From positions 383,501 through 447,500 of the forward strand of contig NC_092580.1 in NCBI RefSeq assembly GCF_037975245.1: a DNA stretch of 64,000 nucleotides, given 5' to 3'. The notes below the pieces were generated by a model, which was given only the letters and a program-made list of their open reading frames with translations, was not told where the DNA came from and did not search any database. Below, piece after piece: positions 14,930 to 27,400 of this stretch (positions are counted from its first letter, which is position 1; the number at the start of each line of letters is the position of its first letter). The translations under genes and the position numbers were made by a program. The stretch is from Apostichopus japonicus. Its lineage: Eukaryota > Echinodermata > Holothuroidea > Aspidochirotida > Stichopodidae.

Positions 14930-17480
14930 CGGGATCTTATACGATCTCTGGAACTTTAAGTATTAGAAACGAACATAGATTTATATCAACTGCTGTCGTG
15001 GCGCGGTTGGTTGCTCTGTACCTCGAGAGCGTGACGTATTTTGGATCGCGGGCTCGAGACCAGGTGGGGGCAGTTTGCTTTTGCCGCGATCTCATACGGT
15101 CTCTGGGAAATTTAAGTATTAGAAACGAACATAGATTTATATCAACTGCTGTCGTGGCGCGGTTGGTTGCTCTGTACCTCGAGAGCGTGACGTTTTTTGG
15201 ATCGCGGGCTCGAGACCAGGTGGGGGCAGTTTGCTTTTGCCGCGATCTTATACGGTCTCTGGGAACTTTAAGTATTAGAAACGAACATAGATTTATATCA
15301 ACTGCTGTCGTGGCGCGGTTGGTTGCTCTGTACCTCGAGAGCGTGACGTATTTTGGATCGCGGGCTCGAAACCAGGTGGGGGCAGTTTGCTTTTGCCGGG
15401 ATCTCATACGGTCTCTGGGAACTTTAAGTATTAGAAACGAACATAGATTTATATCAACTGCTGTCGTGGCGCGGTTGGTTGCTCTGTACCTCGAGAGCGT
15501 GACGTATTTTGGATCGCGGGCTCGAGACCAGGTGGGGGCAGTTTGCTTTTGCCGCGATCTTATACGGTCTCTGGGAACTTTAAGTATTAGAAACGAACAT
15601 AGATTTATATCAACTGCTGTCGTGGCGCGGTTGGTTGCTCTGTACCTCGAGAGCGTGACGTATTTTGGATCGCGGGCTCGAAACCAGGTGGGGGCAGTTT
15701 GCTTTTGCCGGGATCTCATACGGTCTCTGGAACTTTAAGTATTAGAAACGAACATAGATTTATATCAACTGCTGTCGTGGCGCGGTTGGTTGCTCTGTAC
15801 CTCGAGAGCGTGACGTATTTTGGATCGCGGGCTCGAGACCAGGTGGGGGCAGTTTGCTTTTGCCGCGATCTCATACGGTCTCTGGAACTTTAAGTATTAG
15901 AAACGAACATAGATTTATATCAACTGCTGTCGTGGCGCGGTTGGTTGCTCTGTACCTCGAGAGCGTGACGTATTTTGGATCGCGGGCTCGAGACCAGGTG
16001 GGGGCAGTTTGTTTTTGCCGGGTTCTTATACGGTCTCTGGAACTTTAAGTATTAGAAACGAACATAGATTTATATCAACTGCTGTCGTGGCGCGTTGGTT
16101 GCTCTGTACCTCGAGAGCGTGACGTATTTTGGATCGCGGGCTCGAGACCAGGTGGGGGCAGTTTGCTTTTGCCGCGATCTCATACGGTTTCTGGGAACTT
16201 TAAGTATTAGAAACGAACATAGATTTATATCAACTGCTGTCGTGGCGCGGTTGGTTGCTCTGTACCTCGAGAGCGTGACGTATTTTGGATCGCGGGCTCG
16301 AGACCAGGTTGGGCAGTTTGCTTTTGCCGCGATCTTATACGGCCTTTGGAACTTTAAGTATTAGAAACGAACATAGATTTATATCAACTGCTGTCGTGGC
16401 GCGGTTGGTTGCTCTGTACCTCGAGAGCGTGACGTATTTTGGATCGCGGGCTCGAGACCAGGTGGGGGCAGTTTGCTTTTGCCGCGATCTTGTACGGTCT
16501 CTGGGAACTTTAAGTATTAGAAACGAACATAGATTTATATCAACTGCTGTCGTGGCGCGGTTGGTTGCTCTGTACCTCGAGAGCGTGACGTATTTTGGAT
16601 CGCGGGCTCGAGACCAGGTGGGGGCAGTTTGCTTTTGCCGGGATCTTATACGGTCTCTGGAACTTTAAGTATTAGAAACGAACATAGATTTATATCAACT
16701 GCTGTCGTGGCGCGGTTGGTTGCTCTGTACCTCGAGAGCGTGACGTATTTTGGATCGCGGGCTCGAGACCAGGTGGGGGCAGTTTGCTTTTGCCGCGATC
16801 TCATACGGTCTCTGGGAAATTTAAGTATTAGAAACGAACATAGATTTATATCAACTGCTGTCGTGGCGCGGTTGGTTGCTCTGTACCTCGAGAGCGTGAC
16901 GTTTTTTGGATCGCGGGCTCGAGACCAGGTGGGGGCAGTTTGCTTTTGCCGCGATCTTATACGGTCTCTGGGAACTTTAAGTATTAGAAACGAACATAGA
17001 TTGATATCAACTGCTGTCGTGGCGCGGTTGGTTGCTCTGTACCTCGAGAGCGTGACGTATTTTGGATCGCGGGCTCGAAACCAGGTGGGGGCAGTTTGCT
17101 TTTGCCGGGATCTCATACGGTCTCTGGAACTTTAAGTATTAGAAACGAACATAGATTTATATCAACTGCTGTCGTGGCGCGGTTGGTTGCTCTGTACCTC
17201 GAGAGCGTGACGTATTTTGGATCGCGGGCTCGAGACCAGGTGGGGGCAGTTTGCTTTTGCCGCGATCTCATACGGTCTCTGGAACTTTAAGTATTAGAAA
17301 CGAACATAGATTTATATCAACTGCTGTCGTGGCGCGGTTGGTTGCTCTGTACCTCGAGAGCGTGACGTATTTTGGATCGCGGGCTCGAGACCAGGTGGGG
17401 GCAGTTTGTTTCTGCCGGGTTCTTATACGGTCTCTGGAACTTTAAGTATTAGAAACGAACATAGATTTATATCAACTGCT
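14930..17480 (+). repeat. 11/9-unit duplicated satellite block with a dimer expansion
   Basis: A run of linked rare variants (gggaaatttaag, cgttttttgg, ctcgaaaccagg, then a 1-bp deletion giving gcgcgttgg) occurs twice. The cgttttttgg marker lies at 15,191 and 16,900, an offset of 1,709 bp. The gcgcgttgg deletion lies near 16,094 and 17,491, an offset of 1,397 bp. The 312-bp difference equals two monomers. The first copy contains the ctcgaaaccagg unit twice, so a dimer was gained in copy 1 or lost from copy 2 after the block duplicated. Confidence 0.85.
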
Positions 17481-20207
17481 GTCGTGGCGCGTTGGTTGCT
17501 CTGTACCTCGAGAGCGTGACGTATTTTGGATCGCGGGCTCGAGACCAGGTGGGGGCAGTTTGCTTTTGCCGCGATCTCATACGGTCTCTGGGAACTTTAA
17601 GTATTAGAAACGAACATAGATTTATATCAACTGCTGTCGTGGCGCGGTTGGTTGCTCTGTACCTCGAGAGCGTGACGTATTTTGGATCGCGGGCTCGAGA
17701 CCAGGTGGGGGCAGTTTGCTTTTGCCGGGTTCTTATACGGTCTCTGGGAACTTTAAGTATTAGAAACGAACACAGATTTATATCAACTGCTGTCGTGGCG
17801 CGGTTGGTTGCTCTGTACCTCGAGAGCGTGACGTATTTTGGATCGCGGGCTCGAGACCAGGTGGGGGCAGTTTGCTTTTGCCGCGATCTCATAGGGTCTC
17901 TGGGAACTTTAAGTATTAGAAACGAACATAGATTTATATCAACTGCTGTCGTGGCGCGGTTGGTTGCTCTGTACCTCGAGAGCGTGACGTATTTTGGATC
18001 GCGGGCTCGAGACCTGGTGGGGGCAGTTTGCTTTTGCCGGGTTCTTATAAGGTCTCTGGGAACTTTAAGTATTAGAAACGAACATAGATTTATATCAAAT
18101 GCTGTCGTGGCGCGGTTGGTTGCTCTGTACCTCGAGAGCGTGACGTATTTTGGATCGCGGGCTCGAGACCAGGTGGGGGCAGTTTGCTTTTGCCGGGATC
18201 TCATACGGTCTCTGGAACTTTAAGTATTAGAAACGAACATAGATTTATATCAACTGCTGTCGTGGCGCGGTTGGTTGCTCTGTACCTCGAGAGCGTGACG
18301 TATTTTGGATCGCGGGCTCGAGACCAGGTGGGGACTTTTTGATTTTGCCGGGTTCTTATACGGTCTCTGGAACTTTAAGTATTAGAAACGAACATAGATT
18401 TATATCAACTGCTGTCGTGGCGCGGTTGGTTGCTCTGTACCTCGAGAGCGTGACGTATTTTGGATCGCGGGCTCGAGACCAGGTGGGGGCAGTTTGCTTT
18501 TTCCGGGATCTTATACGGTCTCTGGAACTTTAAGTATTAGAAACGAACATAGATTTATATCAACTGCTGTCGTGGCGCGGTTGGTTGCTCTGTACCTCGA
18601 GAGCGTGACGTATTTTGGATCGCGGGCTCGAGACCAGGTGGGGGCAGTTTGCTTTTGCCGGGTTCTTATACGGTCTCTGGGAACTTTAAGTATTAGAAAC
18701 GAACATAGATTTATATCAACTGCTGTCGTGGCGCGGTTGGTTGCTCTGTATCTCGAGAGCGTGACGTATTTTGGATCGCGGGCTCGAGACCAGGTGGGGG
18801 CAGTTTGCTTTTGCCGCGATCTCATACGGTCTCTGGGAACTTTAAGTATTAGAAACGAACATAGATTTATATCAACTGCTGTCGTGGCGCGGTTGGTTGC
18901 TCTGTACCTCGAGAGCGTGACGTATTTTGGATCGCGGGCTCGAGACCAGGTGGGGGCAGTTTGCTTTTGCCGGGTTCTTATAAGGTCTCTGGGAACTTTA
19001 AGTATTAGAAACGAACATAGATTTATATCAACTGCTGTCGTGGCGCGGTTGGTTGCTCTGTACCTCGAGAGCGTGACGTATTTTGGATCGCGGGCTCGAG
19101 ACCTGGTGGGGGCAGTTTGCTTTTGCCGGGATCTCATACGGTCTCTGGAACTTTAAGTATTAGAAACGAACATAGATTTATATCAACTGCTGTGGTGGCG
19201 CGGTTGGTTGCTCTGTACCTCGAGAGCGTGACGTGATTTGGATCGCGGGCTCGAGACCAGGTGGGGGCAGTTTGCTTTTGCCGGGTTCTTATACGGTCTC
19301 TGGGAACTTTAAGTATTAGAAACGAACATAGATTTATATCAACTGCTGTCGTGGCGCGGTTGGTTGCTCTGTACCTCGAGAGCGTGGCGTATTTTGGATC
19401 GCGGGCTCGAGACCAGGTGGGGGCAGTTTGCTTTTGCCGGGTTCTTATACGGTCTCTGGGAACTTTAAGTATTAGAAACGAACATAGATTTATATCAAAT
19501 GCTGTCGTGGCGCGGTTGGTTGCTCTGTACCTCGAGAGCGTGACGTATTTTGGATCGCGGGCTCGAGACCAGGTGGGGGCAGTTTGCTTTTGCCGCGATC
19601 TCATACGGTCTCTGGGAACTTTAAGTATTAGAAACGAACATAGATTTATATCAAATGCTGTCGTGGCGCGGTTGGTTGCTCTGTACCTCGAGAGCGTGAC
19701 GTATTTTGGATCGCGGGCTCGAGACCAGGTGGGGGCAGTTTGCTTTTGCCGGGTTCTTATACGGTCTCTGGGAACTTTAAGTATTAGAAACGAACATAGA
19801 TTTATATCAAATGCTGTCGTGGCGCGGTTGGTTGCTCTGTACCTCGAGAGCGTGACGTATTTTGGATCGCGGGCTCGAGACCAGGTGGGGGCAGTTTGCT
19901 TTTGCCGCGATCTCATACGGTCTCTGGGAACTTTAAGTATTAGAAACGAACATAGATTTATATCAACTGCTGTCGTGGCGCGGTTGGTTGCTCTGTACCT
20001 CGAGAGCGTGACGTATTTTGGATCGCGGGCTCGAGACCAGGTGGGGGCAGTTTGCTTTTGCCTCGATCTCATACGGTCTCTGGGAACTTTAAGTATTAGA
20101 AACGAACATAGATTTATATCAACTGCTGTCGTGGCGCGGTTGGTTGCTCTGTACCTCGAGAGCGTGACGTATTTTGGAACGCGGGCTCGAGACCAGGTGG
20201 GGGCAGT

Positions 20208-23200
20208 TTGCTTTTGCCGGGATCTTATACGGTCTCTGGAACTTTAAGTATTAGAAACGAACATAGATTTATATCAACTGCTGTCGTGGCGCGGTTGGTT
20301 GCTCTGTACCTCGAGAGCGTGACGTATTTTGGATCGCGGGCTCGAGACCAGGTGGGGGCAGTTTGCTTTTGCCTCGATCTCATACGGTCTCTGGGAACTT
20401 TAAGTATTAGAAACGAACATAGATTTATATCAACTGCTGTCGTGGCGCGGTTGGTTGCTCTGTACCTCGAGAGCGTGACGTATTTTGGATCGCGGGCTCG
20501 AGACCATGTGGGGGCAGTTTGCTTTTGCCGCGATCTCATACGGTCTCTGGGAACTTTAAGTATTAGAAACGAACATAGATTTATATCAACTGCTGTCGTG
20601 GCGCGGTTGGTTGCTCTGTACCTCGAGAGCGTGACGTATTTTGGATCGCGGGCTCGAGACCAGGTGGGGGCAGTTTGCTTTTGCCGCGATCTCATACGGT
20701 CTCTGGGAACTTTAAGTATTAGAAACGAACATAGATTTATATCAACTGCTGTCGTGGCGCGGTTGGTTGCTCTGTACCTCGAGAGCGTGACGTATTTTGG
20801 ATCGCGGGCTCGAGACCAGGTGGGGGCAGTTTGCTTTTGCCGCGATCTCATACGGTCTCTGGGAACTTTAAGTATTAGAAACGAACATAGATTTATATCA
20901 ACTGCTGTCGTGGCGCGGTTGGTTGCTCTGTACCTCGAGAGCGTGACGTATTTTGGATCGCGGGCTCGAGACCAGGTGGGGGCAGTTTGCTTTTGCCGCG
21001 ATCTCATACGGTCTCTGGGAACTTTAAGTATTAGAAACGAACATAGATTTATATCAACTGCTGTCGTGGCGCGGTTGGTTGCTCTGTACCTCGAGAGCGT
21101 GACGTATTTTGGATCGCGGGCTCGAGACCAGGTGGGGGCAGTTTGCTTTTGCCGGGTTCTTATACGGTCTCTGGGAATTTTAAGTATTAGAAACGAACAT
21201 AGATTTATATCAACTGCTGTCGTGGCGCGGTTGGTTGCTCTGTACCTCGAGAGCGTGACGTATTTTGGATCGCGGGCTCGAGACCAGGTGGGGGCAGTTT
21301 GCTTTTGCCGGGTTCTTATACGGTCTCTGGGAACTTTAAGTATTAGAAACGAACATAGATTTATATCAACTGCTGTCGTGGCGCGGTTGGTTGCTCTGTA
21401 CCTCGAGAGCGTGACGTGATTTGGATCGCGGGCTCGAGACCAGGTGGGGGCAGTTTGCTTTTGCCGGGTTCTTATACGGTCTCTGGGAACTTTAAGTATT
21501 AGAAACGAACATAGATTTATATCAACTGCTGTCGTGGCGCGGTTGGTTGCTCTGTACCTCGAGAGCGTGACGTATTTTGGATCGCGGGCTCGAGACCAGG
21601 TGGGGGCAGTTTGCTTTTGCCGGGTTCTTATAAGGTCTCTGGGAACTTTAAGTATTAGAAACGAACATAGATTTATATCAACTGCTGTCGTGGCGCGGTT
21701 GGTTGCTCTGTACCTCGAGAGCGTGACGTATTTTGGATCGCGGGCTCGAGACCAGGTGGGGGCAGTTTGCTTTTGCCGGGTTCTTATACGGTCTCTGCGA
21801 ACTTTAAGTATTAGAAACGAACATAGATTTATATCAACTGCTGTCGTGGCGCGGTTGGTTGCTCTGTACCTCGAGAGCGTGACGTATTTTGGATCGCGGG
21901 CTCGAGACCAGGTGGGGGCAGTTTGCTTTTGCCGCGATCTCATACGGTCTCTGGGAACTTTAAGTATTAGAAACGAACATAGATTTATATCAACTGCTGT
22001 CGTGGCGCGGTTGGTTGCTCTGTACCTCGAGAGCGTGACGTATTTTGGATCGCGGGCTCGAGACCTGGTGGGGGCAGTTTGCTTTTGCCGGGATCTCATA
22101 CGGTCTCTGGAACTTTAAGTATTAGAAACGAACATAGATTTATATCAACTGCTGTCGTGGCGCGGTTGGTTGCTCTGTACCTCGAGAGCGTGACGTGATT
22201 TGGATCGCGGGCTCGAGACCAGGTGGGGGCAGTTTGCTTTTGCCGGGTTCTTATACGGTCTCTGGGAACTTTAAGTATTAGAAACGAACATAGATTTATA
22301 TCAACTGCTGTCGTGGCGCGGTTGGTTGCTCTGTACCTCGAGAGCGTGACGTATTTTGGATCGCGGGCTCGAGACCAGGTGGGGGCAGTTTGCTTTTGCC
22401 GGGTTCTTATAAGGTCTCTGGGAACTTTAAGTATTAGAAACGAACATAGATTTATATCAACTGCTGTCGTGGCGCGGTTGGTTGCTCTGTACCTCGAGAG
22501 CGTGACGTATTTTGGATCGCGGGCTCGAGACCAGGTGGGGGCAGTTTGCTTTTGCCTCGATCTCATACGGTCTCTGGGAACTTTAAGTATTAGAAACGAA
22601 CATAGATTTATATCAACTGCTGTCGTGGCGCGGTTGGTTGCTCTGTACCTCGAGAGCGTGACGTATTTTGGATCGCGGGCTCGAGACCATGTGGGGGCAG
22701 TTTGCTTTTGCCGCGATCTCATACGGTCTCTGGGAACTTTAAGTATTAGAAACGAACATAGATTTATATCAACTGCTGTCGTGGCGCGGTTGGTTGCTCT
22801 GTACCTCGAGAGCGTGACGTATTTTGGATCGCGGGCTCGAGACCAGGTGGGGGCAGTTTGCTTTTGCCGCGATCTCATACGGTCTCTGGGAACTTTAAGT
22901 ATTAGAAACGAACATAGATTTATATCAACTGCTGTCGTGGCGCGGTTGGTTGCTCTGTACCTCGAGAGCGTGACGTATTTTGGATCGCGGGCTCGAGACC
23001 AGGTGGGGGCAGTTTGCTTTTGCCGCGATCTCATACGGTCTCTGGGAACTTTAAGTATTAGAAACGAACATAGATTTATATCAACTGCTGTCGTGGCGCG
23101 GTTGGTTGCTCTGTACCTCGAGAGCGTGACGTATTTTGGATCGCGGGCTCGAGACCAGGTGGGGGCAGTTTGCTTTTGCCGCGATCTCATACGGTCTCTG

Positions 23201-24460
23201 GGAACTTTAAGTATTAGAAACGAACATAGATTTATATCAACTGCTGTCGTGGCGCGGTTGGTTGCTCTGTACCTCGAGAGCGTGACGTATTTTGGATCGC
23301 GGGCTCGAGACCAGGTGGGGGCAGTTTGCTTTTGCCGGGTTCTTATACGGTCTCTGGGAACTTTAAGTATTAGAAACGAACATAGATTTATATCAACTGC
23401 TGTCGTGGCGCGGTTGGTTGCTCTGTACCTCGAGAGCGTGACGTATTTTGGATCGCGGGCTCGAGACCAGGTGGGGGCAGTTTGCTTTTGCCGGGTTCTT
23501 ATACGGTCTCTGGGAACTTTAAGTATTAGAAACGAACATAGATTTATATCAACTGCTGTCGTGGCGCGGTTGGTTGCTCTGTACCTCGAGAGCGTGACGT
23601 GATTTGGATCGCGGGCTCGAGACCAGGTGGGGGCAGTTTGCTTTTGCCGGGTTCTTATACGGTCTCTGGGAACTTTAAGTATTAGAAACGAACATAGATT
23701 TATATCAACTGCTGTCGTGGCGCGGTTGGTTGCTCTGTACCTCGAGAGCGTGACGTATTTTGGATCGCGGGCTCGAGACCAGGTGGGGGCAGTTTGCTTT
23801 TGCCGGGTTCTTATAAGGTCTCTGGGAACTTTAAGTATTAGAAACGAACATAGATTTATATCAACTGCTGTCGTGGCGCGGTTGGTTGCTCTGTACCTCG
23901 AGAGCGTGACGTATTTTGGATCGCGGGCTCGAGACCAGGTGGGGGCAGTTTGCTTTTGCCGGGTTCTTATACGGTCTCTGCGAACTTTAAGTATTAGAAA
24001 CGAACATAGATTTATATCAACTGCTGTCGTGGCGCGGTTGGTTGCTCTGTACCTCGAGAGCGTGACGTATTTTGGATCGCGGGCTCGAGACCAGGTGGGG
24101 GCAGTTTGCTTTTGCCGCGATCTCATACGGTCTCTGGGAACTTTAAGTATTAGAAACGAACATAGATTTATATCAAATGCTGTCGTGGCGCGGTTGGTTG
24201 CTCTGTACCTCGAGAGCGTGACGTATTTTGGATCGCGGGCTCGAGACCAGGTGGGGGCAGTTTGCTTTTGCCGCGATCTCATACGGTCTCTGGGAACTTT
24301 AAGTATTAGAAACGAACATAGATTTATATCAACTGCTGTCGTGGCGCGGTTGGTTGCTCTGTACCTCGAGAGCGTGACGTATTTTGGATCGCGGGCTCGA
24401 GACCTGGTGGGGGCAGTTTGCTTTTGCCGGGATCTCATACGGTCTCTGGAACTTTAAGTA
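20208..24460 (+). repeat. 14-unit higher-order repeat of the satellite (2,183 bp)
   Basis: The private variant agaccatgtggg occurs at 20,501 and 22,684, and gtgacgtgattt at 21,411 and 23,594. Both pairs are 2,183 bp apart, which is thirteen 156-bp units plus one 155-bp unit. The order of the variants in between is preserved. The second copy carries one additional unit with the tcaaatgctg allele near its right end. Confidence 0.88.
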
Positions 24461-27400
24461 TTAGAAACGAACATAGATTTATATCAACTGCTGTCGTGGC
24501 GCGGTTGGTTGCTCTGTACCTCGAGAGCGTGACGTGATTTGGATCGCGGGCTCGAGACCAGGTGGGGGCAGTTTGCTTTTGCCGGGTTCTTATACGGTCT
24601 CTGGGAACTTTAAGTATTAGAAACGAACATAGATTTATATCAACTGCTGTCGTGGCGCGGTTGGTTGCTCTGTACCTCGAGAGCGTGACGTATTTTGGAT
24701 CGCGGGCTCGAGACCAGGTGGGGGCAGTTTGCTTTTGCCGGGTTCTTATAAGGTCTCTGGGAACTTTAAGTATTAGAAACGAACATAGATTTATATCAAC
24801 TGCTGTCGTGGCGCGGTTGGTTGCTCTGTACCTCGAGAGCGTGACGTATTTTGGATCGCGGGCTCGAGACCAGGTGGGGGCAGTTTGCTTTTGCCGGGTT
24901 CTTATACGGTCTCTGCGAACTTTAAGTATTAGAAACGAACATAGATTTATATCAACTGCTGTCGTGGCGCGGTTGGTTGCTCTGTACCTCGAGAGCGTGA
25001 CGTATTTTGGATCGCGGGCTCGAGACCAGGTGGGGGCAGTTTGCTTTTGCCGCGATCTCATACGGTCTCTGGGAACTTTAAGTATTAGAAACGAACATAG
25101 ATTTATATCAAATGCTGTCGTGGCGCGGTTGGTTGCTCTGTACCTCGAGAGCGTGACGTATTTTGGATCGCGGGCTCGAGACCAGGTGGGGGCAGTTTGC
25201 TTTTGCCGCGATCTCATACGGTCTCTGGGAACTTTAAGTATTAGAAACGAACATAGATTTATATCAACTGCTGTCGTGGCGCGGTTGGTTGCTCTGTACC
25301 TCGAGAGCGTGACGTATTTTGGATCGCGGGCTCGAGACCAGGTGGGGGCAGTTTGCTTTTGCCGGGATCTCATACGGTCTCTGGAACTTTAAGTATTAGA
25401 AACGAACATAGATTTATATCAACTGCTGTCGTGGCGCGGTTGGTTGCTCTGTACCTCGAGAGCGTGACGTATTTTGGAACGCGGGCTCGAGACCAGGTGG
25501 GGGCAGTTTGCTTTTGCCGCGTTCTTATACGGTCTCTGGGAACTTTAAGTATTAGAAACGAACATAGATTTATATCAACTGCTGTCGTGGCGCGGTTGGT
25601 TGCTCTGTACCTCGAGAGCGTGACGTATTTTGGATCGCGGGCTCGAGACCAGGTGGGGGCAGTTTGCTTTTGCCGGGTTCTTATACGGTCTCTGGGAACT
25701 TTAAGTATTAGAAACGAACATAGATTTATATCAACTGCTGTCGTGGCGCGGTTGGTTGCTCTGTACCTCGAGAGCGTGACGTATTTTGGATCGCGGGCTC
25801 GAGACCAGGTGGGGGCAGTTTGCTTTTGCCGCGATCTCATACGGTCTCTGGGAACTTTAAGTATTAGAAACGAACATAGATTTATATCAACTGCTGTCGT
25901 GGCGCGGTTGGTTGCTCTGTACCTCGAGAGCGTGACGTATTTTGGATCGCGGGCTCGAGACCAGGTGGGGGCAGTTTGCTTTTGCCGGGTTCTGATAAGG
26001 TCTCTGGGAACTTTAAGTATTAGAAACGAACATAGATTTATATCAACTGCTGTCGTGGCGCGGTTGGTTACTCTGTACCTCGAGATCGTGACGTATTTTG
26101 GATCGCGGGCTCGACACCAGGTGGGGGCAGTTTGCTTTTGCCGGGTTCTTATACGGTCTCTGGGAACTTTAAGTATTAGAAACGAACATAGATTTATATC
26201 AAATGCTGTCGTGGCGCGGTTGGTTGCTCTGTACCTCGAGAGCGTGACGTATTTTGGATCGCGGGCTCGAGACCAGGTGGGGGCAGTTTGCTTTTGCCGC
26301 GATCTCATACGGTCTCTGGGAACTTTAAGTATTAGAAACGAACATAGATTTATATCAACTGCTGTCGTGGCGCGGTTGGTTGCTCTGTACCTCGAGAGCG
26401 TGACGTATTTTGGATCGCGGGCTCGAGACCAGGTGGGGGCAGTTTGCTTTTGCCGCGATCTCATACGGTCTCTGGGAACTTTAAGTATTAGAAACGAACA
26501 TAGATTTATATCAACTGCTGTCGTGGCGCGGTTGGTTGCTCTGTACCTCGAGAGCGTGACGTATTTTGGATCGCGGGCTCGAGACCAGGTGGGGGCAGTT
26601 TGCTTTTGCCGGGTTCTTATAAGGTCTCTGGGAACTTTAAGTATTAGAAACGAACATAGATTTATATCAACTGCTGTCGTGGCGCGGTTGGTTGCTCTGT
26701 ACCTCGAGAGCGTGACGTATTTTGGATCGCGGGCTCGAGACCAGGTGGGGGCAGTTTGCTTTTGCCGGGTTCTTATACGGTCTCTGCGAACTTTAAGTAT
26801 TAGAAACGAACATAGATTTATATCAACTGCTGTCGTGGCGCGGTTGGTTGCTCTGTACCTCGAGAGCGTGACGTATTTTGGATCGCGGGCTCGAGACCAG
26901 GTGGGGGCAGTTTGCTTTTGCCGGGTTCTTATAAGGTCTCTGGGAACTTTAAGTATTAGAAACGAACATAGATTTATATCAACTGCTGTCGTGGCGCGGT
27001 TGGTTGCTCTGTACCTCGAGAGCGTGACGTATTTTGGATCGCGGGCTCGAGACCAGGTGGGGGCAGTTTGCTTTTGCCGGGTTCTTATACGGTCTCTGCG
27101 AACTTTAAGTATTAGAAACGAACATAGATTTATATCAACTGCTGTCGTGGCGCGGTTGGTTGCTCTGTACCTCGAGAGCGTGACGTATTTTGGATCGCGG
27201 GCTCGAGACCAGGTGGGGGCAGTTTGCTTTTGCCGCGATCTCATACGGTCTCTGGGAACTTTAAGTATTAGAAACGAACATAGATTTATATCAAATGCTG
27301 TCGTGGCGCGGTTGGTTGCTCTGTACCTCGAGAGCGTGACGTATTTTGGATCGCGGGCTCGAGACCAGGTGGGTGCAGTTTGCTTTTGCCGCGATCTCAT

